From Pachyseris speciosa (lineage: Eukaryota > Cnidaria > Anthozoa > Scleractinia > Pachyseridae): 64,000 nt of DNA. Shown one piece after another: positions 45,071-54,767 of the stretch. Within the stretch, counting starts at the first letter, position 1, and the number at the start of each line of letters is the position of its first letter. The stretch is from positions 80,001-144,000 of the forward strand of contig JAEMWC010001513.1 in the NCBI GenBank assembly GCA_016490735.1. The letters are read 5' to 3'. The position numbers and the translations under genes are program-made. The notes beneath the pieces were generated by a model. The model was given only the letters and a program-made list of their open reading frames with translations, ran no database searches and had not been told where the DNA came from.

Positions 45071-48000
45071 CTAGATTTTATAATGTCCATAAGCAAAACT
45101 TGTCACGCCATTATCATGAATATACCGCTTGTCGTCAAAGCAGCTGAGTGATACTTTATTTATCTCATAACTTCCAAGTTGATGGTTCTGACTTCTAATT
45201 GTTTTCATTCTATGATGCATCTGTTTATTATCAAATAGTGTCTCTTTATAATTTTCATGTTTGATGTTATTCTTAATAATATTCTTACTAATACCTTTTG
45301 CTGTCTTCCCTCCTTTCTGATCATCTTTAATATAGCTATACATCTTCGATCTCAGTCCTACGAATTCACATATTGGGACTCCAGCAGTCTCATCTTTCAT
45401 CTTACCGATTACTTTTTTATTGGTCTTATCGGAGAATGGCGAGCTTTCAGGATAGTCACTGTTATCAAATTTATTTTTATCCTTCCAGAAATTTCTATAG
45501 ATGTCATGGGTTCCAATTTCATATGTCAGTGAGTCTGTGTCTGTAAATAATAATTTTGCTTCATCTCCATATTTCTCTTTGATGTAGTTGTAATGGAAAT
45601 CGTACATCAGTGTCTTGCTAAGGTCTAGAATACAATCCCCACGTATGCTGGCCGGTTTAAAGTAAGTGTTTCTTTTATCCTATGAACAGCTACTAGATTT
45701 TCATTGAAGATTTTACTGCTAACATAAGTGGGTTTACTAGCTAATTTCAATAGCTTCTCCTCATCAGTCACCAATCTGACGTCTACTCGCTTTCTAAGGT
45801 TTTCCATCGTTTTGCCAAATACACTGTTATTCATCAGCTTGAAAAAGTCTTTCTCAAAAGCATTTTTAGCATTCTTACGTTTTTCAGTATTGAAATCAAT
45901 ATATTGCCTAAGCCACGCGGACTGATTGAATTCTAACACTCGATGGATTTTAGTTATTTTCAAACCGAGATCAGTATATAATTGGAGGTTCCTGTAATGG
46001 AGCACGTATTTTTCTTTGTTGCTTAATGTTGGTATCAGTTTATGTACCAGACCAGTTGATATTTTATATTTCTTCGCTATGTTTTTACAATAATCTGATA
46101 GCATGTCCCCAGTCACTTTGACCTTTTCCGGTGCCAGTGGATAGTCATTGTGAAGATCATGTAACTCTGGGGGGTATTCTAAATCAACTTCAAGTATCAA
46201 ACCTTTGTTGCCATCTTCTTTATACTTAGTTAGGTCTATTTTATCAATCTGTTTTTGTGTCAACCATTTGAAACCACCGGTTGGTAAATATTGACTCATA
46301 GCCCAACCATACAAATTATTAGCATCAAGATACACGATGTACGTTGAGGGCGCCTTCTCGTCATACTCTTTCATGTATTTATTATTTGCTTTACCGTAAC
46401 GGTTGGCTATATAGCTGATTCCTCCACGCATACCCTTTTCAATGAATTGGAACATATCAATGTCTGTCATCAATTCTAATTTTATGTCAGTCATTTTTAG
46501 CATGGCGTCCCAAGATAAACCGGGAGATGTGAAATAGTGACACGGGTCCAGTTTATAGTACTCAAGGCATGTTTTTCTGAAGTTTTCAAATACATCAGCC
46601 AGTAGGAGTACATCTGTTTTAAGCTACAGGTCATGATAATCACCCATGTTTTTCAAAGAGAATGTTTCCCACACTGTCTGAGCATGTGTATAGTCTTCAT
46701 CTGATATATGCGTATCACTCAGTATGCTATAGAATTCTTCTTTTGAGGGCAGCTTCTGATTGAATTGATCGAAACTGTCCATGTAGTCGTAAGGATAAAC
46801 ACCTTTCTGTGCCATCAGATTAAGATCCTTTCCCTTGAACTCTTGTGAGGTGTATTTTAAGGCTTCTCTAGGTAGATTGCCTACAAGTTTTTCCAAACTG
46901 GAGCTCATGAACTGGAAACTATCAATGAAGGTCAAGTGGTTACCAAGCATGAAAGCCATATACTTCTCTATGTTATTTGGGATAGCATTGATGTTCATTT
47001 GACAGTCTTCACCTTTCTTGTTTTTGTAAGTGTGCTTCTTAACAATAGCTCCAATCTCCTGCATGATAAAATGACTATCATAGCCTCTTAGATTGTGAAA
47101 TATGACTGGTATTTTTATTTCTTCTGGGTTCACTCTGAGTTTCAGATTACAATCTTGGTGAGCAGAACCTCTGTATTTACCAGTGATGTGACAATGATCT
47201 CGAACTCGGATATCTTTGTCAGTGTATTTTTTATCACAGATGTGACAAACTTTGGCTTTTCGGAATTTCTCTTCATCATCTTTAGTCATTTTCAATGGTT
47301 TGTTAAAATTTTTTTCACAACATTCTTGCAATATTTGACCTCCTCCAACATAGCTTTCATGAATTTGTACACAGCCTTTTCACCCCTGTATATTACTGCT
47401 GGTTTGCTGTATTTATCATCATAACAACAAACTACTTTATAGCCGTGGCCACAGTCAGTATGCTTCTGATAGGCTTCAGTGTATGATTTATCATTGTTGG
47501 GTTGACAACCGTGTATTTTTTCAGTGATGGCCTCAAAGTCAGCATATATAACAAATGGTACCCGCTGTTGTTTATGAAAGTTGTTGAATTTCACTATGTT
47601 GTTATCTTTGTTTGGCATTTTTATTGCCTGTGTGCCATTTACTTGCATGCAGTTGTCCTTGTGATCATTCAACACCCTTTCAGAGCTGAAGCATTGAAGA
47701 CAGTGCATACAAAAATGTTTTCTTTCTTTGTGCTTTGTTTGATTGTACATGAACTTATTGAAATCTTTGATCAGCACATAATGCTTGTTTTCATTTTCAG
47801 TTATTAGAAGCAGATTCAAGCAGTCTTCATATTTCTCTTTTGAAACAAAAATTGGATATGGCTGTCTATTCTCATAACCGAATACATTGATGTTGATCTC
47901 ATTTTGTTTCTCTATCTTGTTGTAATGCTTGGTTGCAACTGGGAATTCAATCCCTGTATAATCCAATTTTTCAATGTATTTTTTGTCAACTTTTTTAATC

Positions 48001-48875
48001 CTCTGTGGGTATTTCTCTTGTGGGTTCAGGTGTCTGATGTGACACCATCGGAAGCATTCATTATCCTCATTTTTCAAGTTAATTAAACCCTTTGCACTGT
48101 TTCTGAGTTCATTCGGTAGTTTAATGTATGAGGAGCCCTTCATTGGCGCATATTTCACAACATTGAGGTAATGGCTGTCAACAGATTCAATTGTCCAACC
48201 TGAACCTTCAGATACCCAAACTGCAATCTTATTCATTATTTGGTCTTTTGACAACTGTAGTGATTCAGTTACTTCCAGATTATTCACAATTGTTTGAGCT
48301 ACACTGTTGAAATATGCGGTTTTAAACTCTAATTGTCCATCAGTCATTTTTACAAATGTTACCTTAAGCGTTTCAACGAATTTCAGTCCTTTCATTTCAT
48401 TCAACAATTTTATAATATTATATGCAACAGCCTTTCTTGTGTTTTGCAGTTGCGCAAGCGGGTCTTTGTTATTTTTTATACCGATTTCAAAAGATTTTGT
48501 GAAGCCCTTCAGAGCTTTCTCTATTTGCCCTATCTTAGTCCTGGGTGTAGGTGTTGGTCTCTGAATCACCTGTTTGGTTCTGGGGGCTGGGATCGGTCTC
48601 TTTTTCAATTGTGCTATTTCTTCCAACCATTCTTTTGGTGGAGCTGGTAATCTTTTCCTCTCAAAATAATCAACCAATTCTTTCACAGTTGGTCTTTTCG
48701 TCCTTGGGGCGGGAATTGGTCTTGTTCTTGGTTTAGGTACTGGTTTTGTGTCATCAACTATAATAACTTTAGGCTTTTTCTGCTGCTTCAACAGCAATTC
48801 GATTAGCTTGGATTTGCTCAATTTTTTGAGACTTTTCTTGTCCATATTACTACTAGTTTCGATAATTTTTTCCAT
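45071..48875 (-). pseudogene. polB: Protein-primed family B DNA polymerase (Polinton PolB), three breaks
   Basis: Replicates the element DNA from its termini by protein priming. It starts at ATG 48,875. The N-terminal extension has four proline-rich PRT repeats (PIPAPRTK type). Then come a C2H2-like finger (HFCMHCLQCFSSERVLNDHK), exonuclease motif I FVIYADFEAI, a CHICDKKY...HCHITGKYRG zinc module, Exo II FHNLRGYDSHF, motif A YLDANNLYGWAMSQYLPTGG, motif B LMNNSVFGKTMEN and motif C FTDTDSLTYEI. It ends at 45,071. Breaks: a frameshift in a run of seven A (about 47,309-47,317), an in-frame TAG at 46,624-46,626, and a frameshift at about 45,627-45,640. All catalytic motifs survive. Upstream is a TATTTAAAC box 43 nt from the ATG, shared with the BRO-N gene. 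Confidence 0.93.
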
Positions 48876-48918
48876 TTATAATGTATCTATAGTTATTATT
48901 TCTTTAATACATTTCCGT

Positions 48919-48935
48919 CTGCGTTTAAATATGGT
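48919..48935 (-). promoter_or_regulatory. Early-type promoter box upstream of PolB
   Basis: The minus strand reads ACCATATTTAAACGCAG, ending 43 nt before the PolB ATG. It differs at only two positions from the box before the BRO-N gene (50,098-50,114). TATA-like core. It lacks the TCTAA motif seen before virion genes. Confidence 0.65.
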
Positions 48936-48979
48936 TGAGAATTCAATTGATCCAATTACTGGATCCTTTTGAATTGTAA

Positions 48980-49177
48980 TTATTGAAGAATATTTTTTTG
49001 ATGTTTTTTTGTTTTAATATGACAAGATTTTCCTGCCATTGTGTAGTTACGTCCTGTCTTACATATGTTACAGTACCATTCTTTATTTAGCATATAGGTA
49101 GTCTTGTGTTTTTTTCTTTCCTCATCACTGAGAACTCTAGGCCTTCCCCGACCTCTCTTGACATTTTGATTCTCCAT
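48980..49177 (-). CDS. Small AT-hook and zinc-finger protein
   Basis: 65 codons, intact. An AT-hook (KRGRGRPR) near residues 7-14 is followed by a Cys-Asn-Ile-Cys pair and a His..His pair (YCNICKTG ... HIKTKKHQK), together a single zinc finger. Predicted to bind AT-rich DNA, and so could be a transcription regulator or replication accessory factor of the element. It lies between PolB and the BRO-N gene on the same strand. I know similar small finger ORFs from large DNA viruses but cannot name a family. No TCTAA box; the upstream DNA is A/T only. Confidence 0.7.
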   Translation of the reverse strand: MENQNVKRGRGRPRVLSDEERKKHKTTYMLNKEWYCNICKTGRNYTMAGKSCHIKTKKHQKNILQ

Positions 49178-49210
49178 ATATAATCTATATATTTTTATTT
49201 TTATATCAAT

Positions 49211-50050
49211 TTAATTTTCTTTTAAATCTTTCCTTCGTGATAAGTATAATTTGCTTTCTTCCAAGTGTTTGGTTATTTCATGAATCAAGTCTTCGAAACA
49301 ATTGCTCATGATGTACTTACACTTATTTTTCTCATACATTTGCTTCATACTTTTTTGTTTATCTGACACTTGATACACACCAGTTGGACTTTTGAATTCA
49401 AGACATAGAGCATTGTATTTTCTAGTGGGATTCAACAGCATTAAATCACACTGACCAGCCATATATCCTTTGTTATAACTTCTGATTCTCATATTTGAGC
49501 TTATTTGATTTTCACCTAGACCGACAATCATTAAAGCATCTTCATATTTTTTTCTGATGAATGATACAATCTTGCAGTGCAGATCATTTTCACTTTCAAT
49601 CATCAGCATGTTATTACTTCTATCATTGAACTGTTTGTAATATCCCTGTTTCCTGATTGATGGTAATACTTTCGATGTAACCCAATGTTTGAATTTTACT
49701 GCTTCCTGTTTTTTAGAGGACAGTATTAGTGAATAAAGTCCAGATTCATTTACGAAGAAACATTTGAAAGTTTTTTCGGGGGTCTCAGGACGAGGGACCA
49801 TTTTTGTCCCCCGTGAATCAGTGGCCTCAGCACGAGGGACCATTTTTGTCCCTCGTGAATTTATGCTGATTTTGTGGTCTCTTAAGATTTTATCATCCGA
49901 TACAACATAATCTCTGATTGCTCTTTGTGGATTTTTATAGTCAAGAATTTTAGCAATGTCTCTTCCTCTGAACCATATTTCATTTTTATCATCAAGATAG
50001 CAATCTATTGATACATCTAATTCTTTATTATCGTAGGAATATTTTTGCAT
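49211..50050 (-). CDS. BRO-N domain protein with C-terminal PD-(D/E)XK-type nuclease domain
   Basis: Intact, 279 residues. Residues about 25-150 form a BRO-N DNA-binding domain (EIWFRGRDIAKILDYKNPQR; FVNESGLYSLILSSKKQEA; FKHWVTSKVLPSIRKQGYY). Residues about 165-265 look like a VRR-NUC/PD-(D/E)XK nuclease: GQCDLMLLNP supplies the Asp, LCLEFKSPTG the Glu-x-Lys, followed by a conserved VSDKQ. BRO-N proteins are common in large DNA viruses. Between strand and helix of BRO-N is a two-unit 14-residue repeat (SRGTKMVPR) encoded by tandem DNA palindromes (49,790-49,857). An early-type box lies 47 nt upstream, as for PolB. Role probably DNA processing; this is inference. Confidence 0.88.
   Translation of the reverse strand: MQKYSYDNKELDVSIDCYLDDKNEIWFRGRDIAKILDYKNPQRAIRDYVVSDDKILRDHKISINSRGTKMVPRAEATDSRGTKMVPRPETPEKTFKCFFVNESGLYSLILSSKKQEAVKFKHWVTSKVLPSIRKQGYYKQFNDRSNNMLMIESENDLHCKIVSFIRKKYEDALMIVGLGENQISSNMRIRSYNKGYMAGQCDLMLLNPTRKYNALCLEFKSPTGVYQVSDKQKSMKQMYEKNKCKYIMSNCFEDLIHEITKHLEESKLYLSRRKDLKEN
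49790..49857. repeat. Two tandem coding palindromes, 42-bp period
   Basis: Unit 2 (49,831-49,857) is CACGAGGGAC, a 7-nt spacer CATTTTT, then GTCCCTCGTG: a perfect 10-bp stem. Unit 1 (49,790-49,814) is the same with one mismatch. The 42-bp period keeps the frame and inserts 14 residues each time into a loop of BRO-N. Confidence 0.9.
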
Positions 50051-50097
50051 TTGTATATTATATTATAATAATTTATTTTTTTTAATTCATTTTCGAC

Positions 50098-50114
50098 CTG
50101 TGTTTAAATATAGT
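50098..50114 (-). promoter_or_regulatory. Early-type promoter box upstream of the BRO-N gene
   Basis: The minus strand reads ACTATATTTAAACACAG, 47 nt before ATG 50,050. Nearly identical to the box before PolB in sequence and position. Confidence 0.65.
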
Positions 50115-50201
50115 CAGGAATAATAATATTCTTGGCTACATAATAGCAAATAACAGATATACTGTAGGGTCTACTCACATATATGTTAGATAATTTTCTC
50201 T

Positions 50202-51165
50202 TTATAATATGTCTTTTAAATCCTTGAACGGGATCCAACTGTTAAATTCGTCACTGTAACCCTTCCACTTCACCAAAGCTTGTTTCTTCTTGTAATCTCT
50301 GCGAATGACTTTATCAATACGGAATACATCCTGTCTGGCTTTCAATAATTCAGCTTCATAAAAACTCCCTTGTATTTCTTCATCGTTGAGATCTTTTAGT
50401 TTGTAAGTGACTGGATTAGTGTATTGGATCTTATCAACTGTAAATACTTCTTCAGTCCAATTTGGTGTATAGCCCTTGTCGAACACATTCCGTTTATACT
50501 TGGATATTCGGACCTTGTCACCTATTTTAAATTTTGGTTTCTGTTTTAATGTTTTCATATCACCATACAAATTGAAGTAAACAGTTCCTTCATTCCTCTT
50601 ATCAGATGCTTCAACGGGTGTCATCTTTGTGCTTGAATGTTTGGTATTATTATACTGTTTCACTAATTTTGGTAACATGTCTAAATACTGTGTATTACCT
50701 TGAACAGTGAACTGCTTCCACATTTTGGATTTAATTGTCCTATTCCATCTTTCAACTACTGATGATTTCTCTTCATTCTCAGTTGAGTACATCTGTACAC
50801 TATGTTTCTCTAGCAAGTCCTTCAAGTGTTTGTTGTAAAACTCTTTTCCCTTGTCGACCCATAAATACTGTGGTTTTCTACCTTCCTTGAATATTGATTT
50901 GAATGCTTCAGTGACAGATTCACCTTTCTTATCCTTCAATGGGACAATCCAACCATATTTGCTGAAGACATCAATAACCATAAGAAGATATCGATAACCT
51001 TTATTCCATTTACTGAACTGTTGCATTTCAACTAGATCACTTGCCCATATTTCATCAATTTTATTTACAATCACACGCCGCCGAGTGAAATTTCGTTTTA
51101 TGGGTGCATGTAATTCATCAGCTAGTTTTTCTTGCCAGTTTTCTTCACTCGACGGCTTTTTCCGT
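50202..51165 (-). CDS. int: Polinton integrase (rve family, DDE) with C-terminal chromodomain
   Basis: Joins element ends to host DNA, making the 6-bp duplication. The clear open part runs from GTG 51,074 to the stop at 50,202. The frame is open further upstream, about to 51,165 (KKPSSEENWQ, HAPIKRNFTRRRV), inside the 3' end of the phospholipase gene in another frame, so the true start is upstream of 51,074 and unresolved. Catalytic triad: Asp in IWASDLVEM, Asp in YLWVDKGKEF, Glu in STENEEKSSVVERWNRT. The last 45 residues are a chromodomain (VIRRDYKKKQALVKWKGYSD, then FNSWIPFKDL), likely targeting modified histones. No stop or frameshift in the catalytic core. No TCTAA box found for it. Confidence 0.92.
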
Positions 51166-52061
51166 TTTTTGAAACACCGAGACCAAGTTTCTGTTTTTTG
51201 TCGATTAAGAATCTAGCTGTTTGACCCCATTTTGGCATCTCACCATATGGTATTTGATCTAGTGACTCGACCATTGTTCTATCACAATCGCCTTTATTTT
51301 TTCCCATATCATAACAAATATCGTGGTAAGCTGCTATTTCATCCACCTTATTGTAAGGTTGTACATTCCATTTCAAGACCTCGCCAGTATTTGGATCATA
51401 TTCCAACTGCTCATGCAATGGATTGTATGGTCCCATATATTTATATTTACTTGGTGTCCAACCTGCTTTTGGTTTAGGAAGCTTGCCAATTACCTTATGG
51501 ATATCAATCGCGCCTCCCATTTTATTGATTTTAGCTACCCATTTTTGTATATCTTCTGGTTTTGCATACATGATATCTCCAAGCAATGAGCCACCACGTG
51601 TATAATCAACTCCAGCAATATCTGTTTTATACATTTTTTTCTTGTCAGAGCGTTTGGGTCTAATAGCAGTGCTCAATTGCATTAAGCCTTCTTTACCAAC
51701 CTTTGTGATTGTAGGCTTTGGGAGGGAAAGTCCTTTGTCAATTAATTTCTTTTGCAGCTTTGGATTTCTCATTGCTTCTGATGCATAATATCTTCCCATT
51801 TCTACACCTTTTTTGCTAAATAAGGGACTCCATGTTCCAAAAATCCTGTTAGTGCCATATCTGCTGCCGAATCTAGTATGCCCGCCCCTTCAGACGGGCT
51901 ATTCAGTTTCCCCGATTTCTGACAAATTTAGTCTTTGTGATTCCACATTCAGCACAAGTACATCTCATCACAGTTCGACCATTTTTTGTCTTTTGATATC
52001 TTTCACTTCCTGGTACACACTCAGTCTGCTTCTTCTGTTTCACACAATATGATTTTACCAT
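51122..52061 (-). pseudogene. Zinc-ribbon plus parvoviral-type phospholipase A2 protein, two frameshifts
   Basis: Begins at ATG 52,061 with a small zinc ribbon (Cys at residue 6, Cys 15, then RCTCAECG), stops at 51,903, and continues in other frames. The breaks are in a G run at about 51,910 and an A/T run at 51,809-51,814. The long intact part (51,799-51,122, 225 codons) holds the phospholipase domain: calcium loop YMGPYNPL and catalytic AAYHDICYD followed by a downstream Asp, as in the VP1 unique region of parvoviruses, where the enzyme helps virions leave endosomes. The C-terminus is Lys/Arg-rich. The late-type motif TATCTAA lies 12 nt before ATG 52,061, overlapping the protease stop. Probably a virion-associated membrane-penetration enzyme; the role is inferred from parvoviruses. 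Confidence 0.85.
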
Positions 52062-52073
52062 TATACCATTAAG

Positions 52074-52080
52074 TTAGATA
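52074..52080 (-). promoter_or_regulatory. Late-type motif TATCTAA before the phospholipase gene
   Basis: Twelve nt upstream of ATG 52,061. Its last three bases are the stop codon of the protease gene. Confidence 0.7.
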
Positions 52081-52560
52081 TTTTTGAAGTAGTCTATGAT
52101 GAATCTGTGATTGACTCTTGTGTCTGTTGGATCAAATTCAGCATTATGTATTGTATTAAGAATGGATCTGCCTTTTTGTCTCTCAAGAAGATAGTACAAA
52201 CACCAATATCCACATAATACTGATTCCCTTTCTTGTATCTCATCACCAGAGTATTCAAGTTGTTTACCGCTTGCAGCCATGTATTTCTGTACTTCTGTTG
52301 GCATCATTAAACCGAAAGAGTCGAAGTATTCACAGTATTTATCATTTTTGAAATTCCTATAACAAACCCAATGAGTACCAGGTCCAATTTTGGAATCAAG
52401 ATTGACTATCCCACATTCATTCTTTTTTATTTGTCTCGGCAGATTGTCTCTTGAAAATACTCCTCTAAAATGTTTTATTCCAAGTTGTTTAACCCAATTG
52501 ATTAAATCAAAGTTGGATAAGGGTTTATTTACAAAATGGTTCCTAGTATGGGGATTGAAT
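52074..52560 (-). CDS. Adenain-like cysteine protease (virion maturation protease)
   Basis: Processes capsid and core proteins in adenoviruses; Polintons carry the same family. The frame is open from about 52,560 to the stop at 52,074. It reads KPLSNFDLINWVKQLGI, then the catalytic His in GPGTHWVCYRN (His codon about 52,371), the Asp in EYFDSFGL, then Gln and catalytic Cys in QERESVLCGYWCLYYL, in the adenain order His-Asp-Gln-Cys. No ATG precedes the conserved N-terminus in frame. The gene overlaps the 3' end of the upstream basic-protein gene in another frame, so its start was lost by a frameshift or uses a non-standard mode. Its last codons contain the late motif of the next gene. Confidence 0.88.
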
Positions 52561-53398
52561 TGAATGGACTGTTTTTGCCTAGTAGAAGTCCTTTTCCTTT
52601 GGTTTTTCTTTTTTTTTTCATTCCCATGCCTATTGGGTTATCCCATGTACCAAAAACAGGAGGGGATTGCCATGGAATCATAGCATGTTTCCCACCACTT
52701 TTATTTTTTGCAATGGAATCTGGAACATGAACTGGTAATGACCGTCTTGGACGGCTGCTTTCAACATGCAAACCTTTTCCAGTTAATTTTCTAATTGCTT
52801 CTATGGCTAAAGGAATACCAATGCTAGCAAGAATTGACGCAATCCCCCGTCCAGTCTGCGCTTTTGTGGGTCTGATAACAACATCACCACCAGACTGCAA
52901 TTTGCTCATTATCTGTGATAGCTGTCCTTTTGTGAGCAAGTTACCTAAGCTCAGTAATTGAGGCAGATTATTATTAGGAATCATAAAACCACCTTTTTGT
53001 CCACTTCCTTTCTTGCTGCCAAATAATTTGTCAATACCAAGACTGCCAAGTTGACTTATTGCACCTGTAGCCAACGCTGGGATAGCTTTTGATGCAGCTC
53101 TGGCAGCATAAGGCAGAAGTTTAGTTCCAAGTGAAAAAAGACTGGACCAAAGAGAGCCTCCTTCTTGGACTGATTTTCTGATCTGTGCTTTGGATATCTT
53201 TACATCAGCACCTGTTCCATTTCTCTGTGCTTTGGCTAATTTTTTTATCTGTGTTTTTGTCAACATCATTTGATCACCTCCAGTGAGATCTCCAACTCTA
53301 AGTCTCAATGTTACGGGTGAATTTGTTTGTATAGCTTTTGCAAGCCTTTCCTTCTGACTTCCTGAAAGTCTTACTCCATGAGGATGATAAGTAGTCAT
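52529..53398 (-). CDS. Basic virion-type protein, unrecognised (289 residues)
   Basis: Intact. The N-terminal third is regular and Lys/Arg-rich, with two similar KxQIxK segments (MLTKTQIKKLAKAQR; VKISKAQIRKSV). The middle is hydrophobic and Ala/Gly/Leu-rich (LPYAARAASKAIPALATGAI; GIASILASIGIPLAIEAI), compatible with amphipathic or membrane-active helices. The tail is basic (KKKRKTKGKGLL). One site, LTGG-D near residue 38, fits the adenain cleavage consensus (M/I/L)xGG-x. Position between protease and major capsid protein fits a minor or core virion protein like adenovirus pVI or pX, but I see no firm homology. No TCTAA motif before its ATG. Confidence 0.75.
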   Translation of the reverse strand: MTTYHPHGVRLSGSQKERLAKAIQTNSPVTLRLRVGDLTGGDQMMLTKTQIKKLAKAQRNGTGADVKISKAQIRKSVQEGGSLWSSLFSLGTKLLPYAARAASKAIPALATGAISQLGSLGIDKLFGSKKGSGQKGGFMIPNNNLPQLLSLGNLLTKGQLSQIMSKLQSGGDVVIRPTKAQTGRGIASILASIGIPLAIEAIRKLTGKGLHVESSRPRRSLPVHVPDSIAKNKSGGKHAMIPWQSPPVFGTWDNPIGMGMKKKRKTKGKGLLLGKNSPFNSIPILGTIL

Positions 53399-53465
53399 AT
53401 AATATATGTTTATACTAAATTGTATTTAATATAAAACAATCATTTAATTTATTTAATTATTTAAT

Positions 53466-54749
53466 TTACATTGATCTCAGAATTAATTTTCCATCAGTCT
53501 TTCTCATCTCAATATCCTGCTCATAGAGGACCAATGCATACACACTGTAATCAGCATTTGTTGCAGCACTCAAAGTGTATTTGAAAGTCAGTTTTGTCAT
53601 TCCATCTTTAATATCCTGTTTCTGTTTTGTCAGATCGAAATAAACAAAAGGGAATATTGTACCGAAATTGCCCCTGTTGAGAAGGGTACTTTCACTGAAA
53701 TCGTTTACAGCTTGAACATATTTCAAAACATCTCTAAATACTCTTGTTGGTTCTGTTGATGGTTTGTAACGAAGCTCTGGATAATCATTTCCATTACCAA
53801 CCTCAAGATAACAATCAGTCAAAGTTCGGTTATTTGCAACTGAGAATGTGTTGTACAAGAATTTATTGGCTGTCTGAGATGCATCATTGGCATCATTGAT
53901 GATGAATACAAAGACATGCCTGGGTTTGTTTATTCCTGTGGAAATACGGAAATTGGCTGTCTGCTGTCTTGTTGAATTGCCTCTCTCAATCAGTTCTCTC
54001 ATGTAAGTCCACTTTCTGTTGTCAAGATACTTGCTCATGTATAAGGACTTTCCAGTAGAATTAAAAATAATACGAGGAACAATTAGCTGGAATTTAGTTA
54101 GTACCACACGACATTCATCAGTAGCTTGCCAAATCAAATTGGCATCACTCTCAAGTGTCAATTTCACCTCTACTTTTGAGTTAGGCATGAGTTCATCCCA
54201 AAAGCTCTTGAAAAAACCGTATCTGTTCAATGCTATCTCTGCATTTACTTCACCACCACCATCAAGTAAAGCTTTACGATCTGAGAATCCTTTGTTATAA
54301 GCAGCTTGTGCCACTCTGTTTTCAGCACCTCTGCTGGTGTCAAGATAGAAGAACTCATTGGTTCCCTGACTTACAACATAACCCTGTGAATACTCAAGCA
54401 ATGACTTAATATTTGTGGCCTGGTTAGCGTCTCGGCATTCATAAACATCAAGACCATTCATTTTTACATTAATGGTGTTTATAAGAGCGTGAGCTGAATT
54501 AACAATACCATTTCGATCTGCACCAGCAATGTTACCTCCATCTGCAAGCTTGTTTACAATGAAAATAACATTTAAACGGGCATTATACCAGTCAAATGGT
54601 GTAGTCTCTCCACTGTTATCAACAACGAAACGGTAACCTGTTTTCCTCTGATGAGCATCGTTTGCTACTACAGTATTAAGTGCTGTCTCTAGTTCGAACA
54701 CTACATCTTCATATCTTTCGATATATTTTGAGTCACGATAGTTTGACAT
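53466..54749 (-). CDS. Major capsid protein (double jelly-roll type), intact
   Basis: 427 residues, one uninterrupted frame. It begins MSNYRDSKYIERYEDVVFEL and contains the beta-rich segments expected of Polinton/adintovirus hexon-like proteins (TPFDWYNARLNVIFIVNKLA; IKSLLEYSQGYVVSQG; VLTKFQLIVPRIIFNSTGKS; YALVLYEQDIEMRK). Hexon-like trimers form the icosahedral shell. Its neighbours, a penton-type protein, protease and ATPase, form the morphogenesis set. TATCTAA lies 11 nt before the ATG. Being unbroken while polymerase, penton and ATPase are broken is notable. Assignment is by recognition of the family and context, without a structure prediction. Confidence 0.88.
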   Translation of the reverse strand: MSNYRDSKYIERYEDVVFELETALNTVVANDAHQRKTGYRFVVDNSGETTPFDWYNARLNVIFIVNKLADGGNIAGADRNGIVNSAHALINTINVKMNGLDVYECRDANQATNIKSLLEYSQGYVVSQGTNEFFYLDTSRGAENRVAQAAYNKGFSDRKALLDGGGEVNAEIALNRYGFFKSFWDELMPNSKVEVKLTLESDANLIWQATDECRVVLTKFQLIVPRIIFNSTGKSLYMSKYLDNRKWTYMRELIERGNSTRQQTANFRISTGINKPRHVFVFIINDANDASQTANKFLYNTFSVANNRTLTDCYLEVGNGNDYPELRYKPSTEPTRVFRDVLKYVQAVNDFSESTLLNRGNFGTIFPFVYFDLTKQKQDIKDGMTKLTFKYTLSAATNADYSVYALVLYEQDIEMRKTDGKLILRSM

Positions 54750-54760
54750 ATATTATTGTG

Positions 54761-54767
54761 TTAGATA
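54761..54767 (-). promoter_or_regulatory. Late-type motif TATCTAA before the major capsid gene
   Basis: Eleven nt upstream of ATG 54,749; its last three bases are the stop codon of the AT-hook protein gene. Confidence 0.75.
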
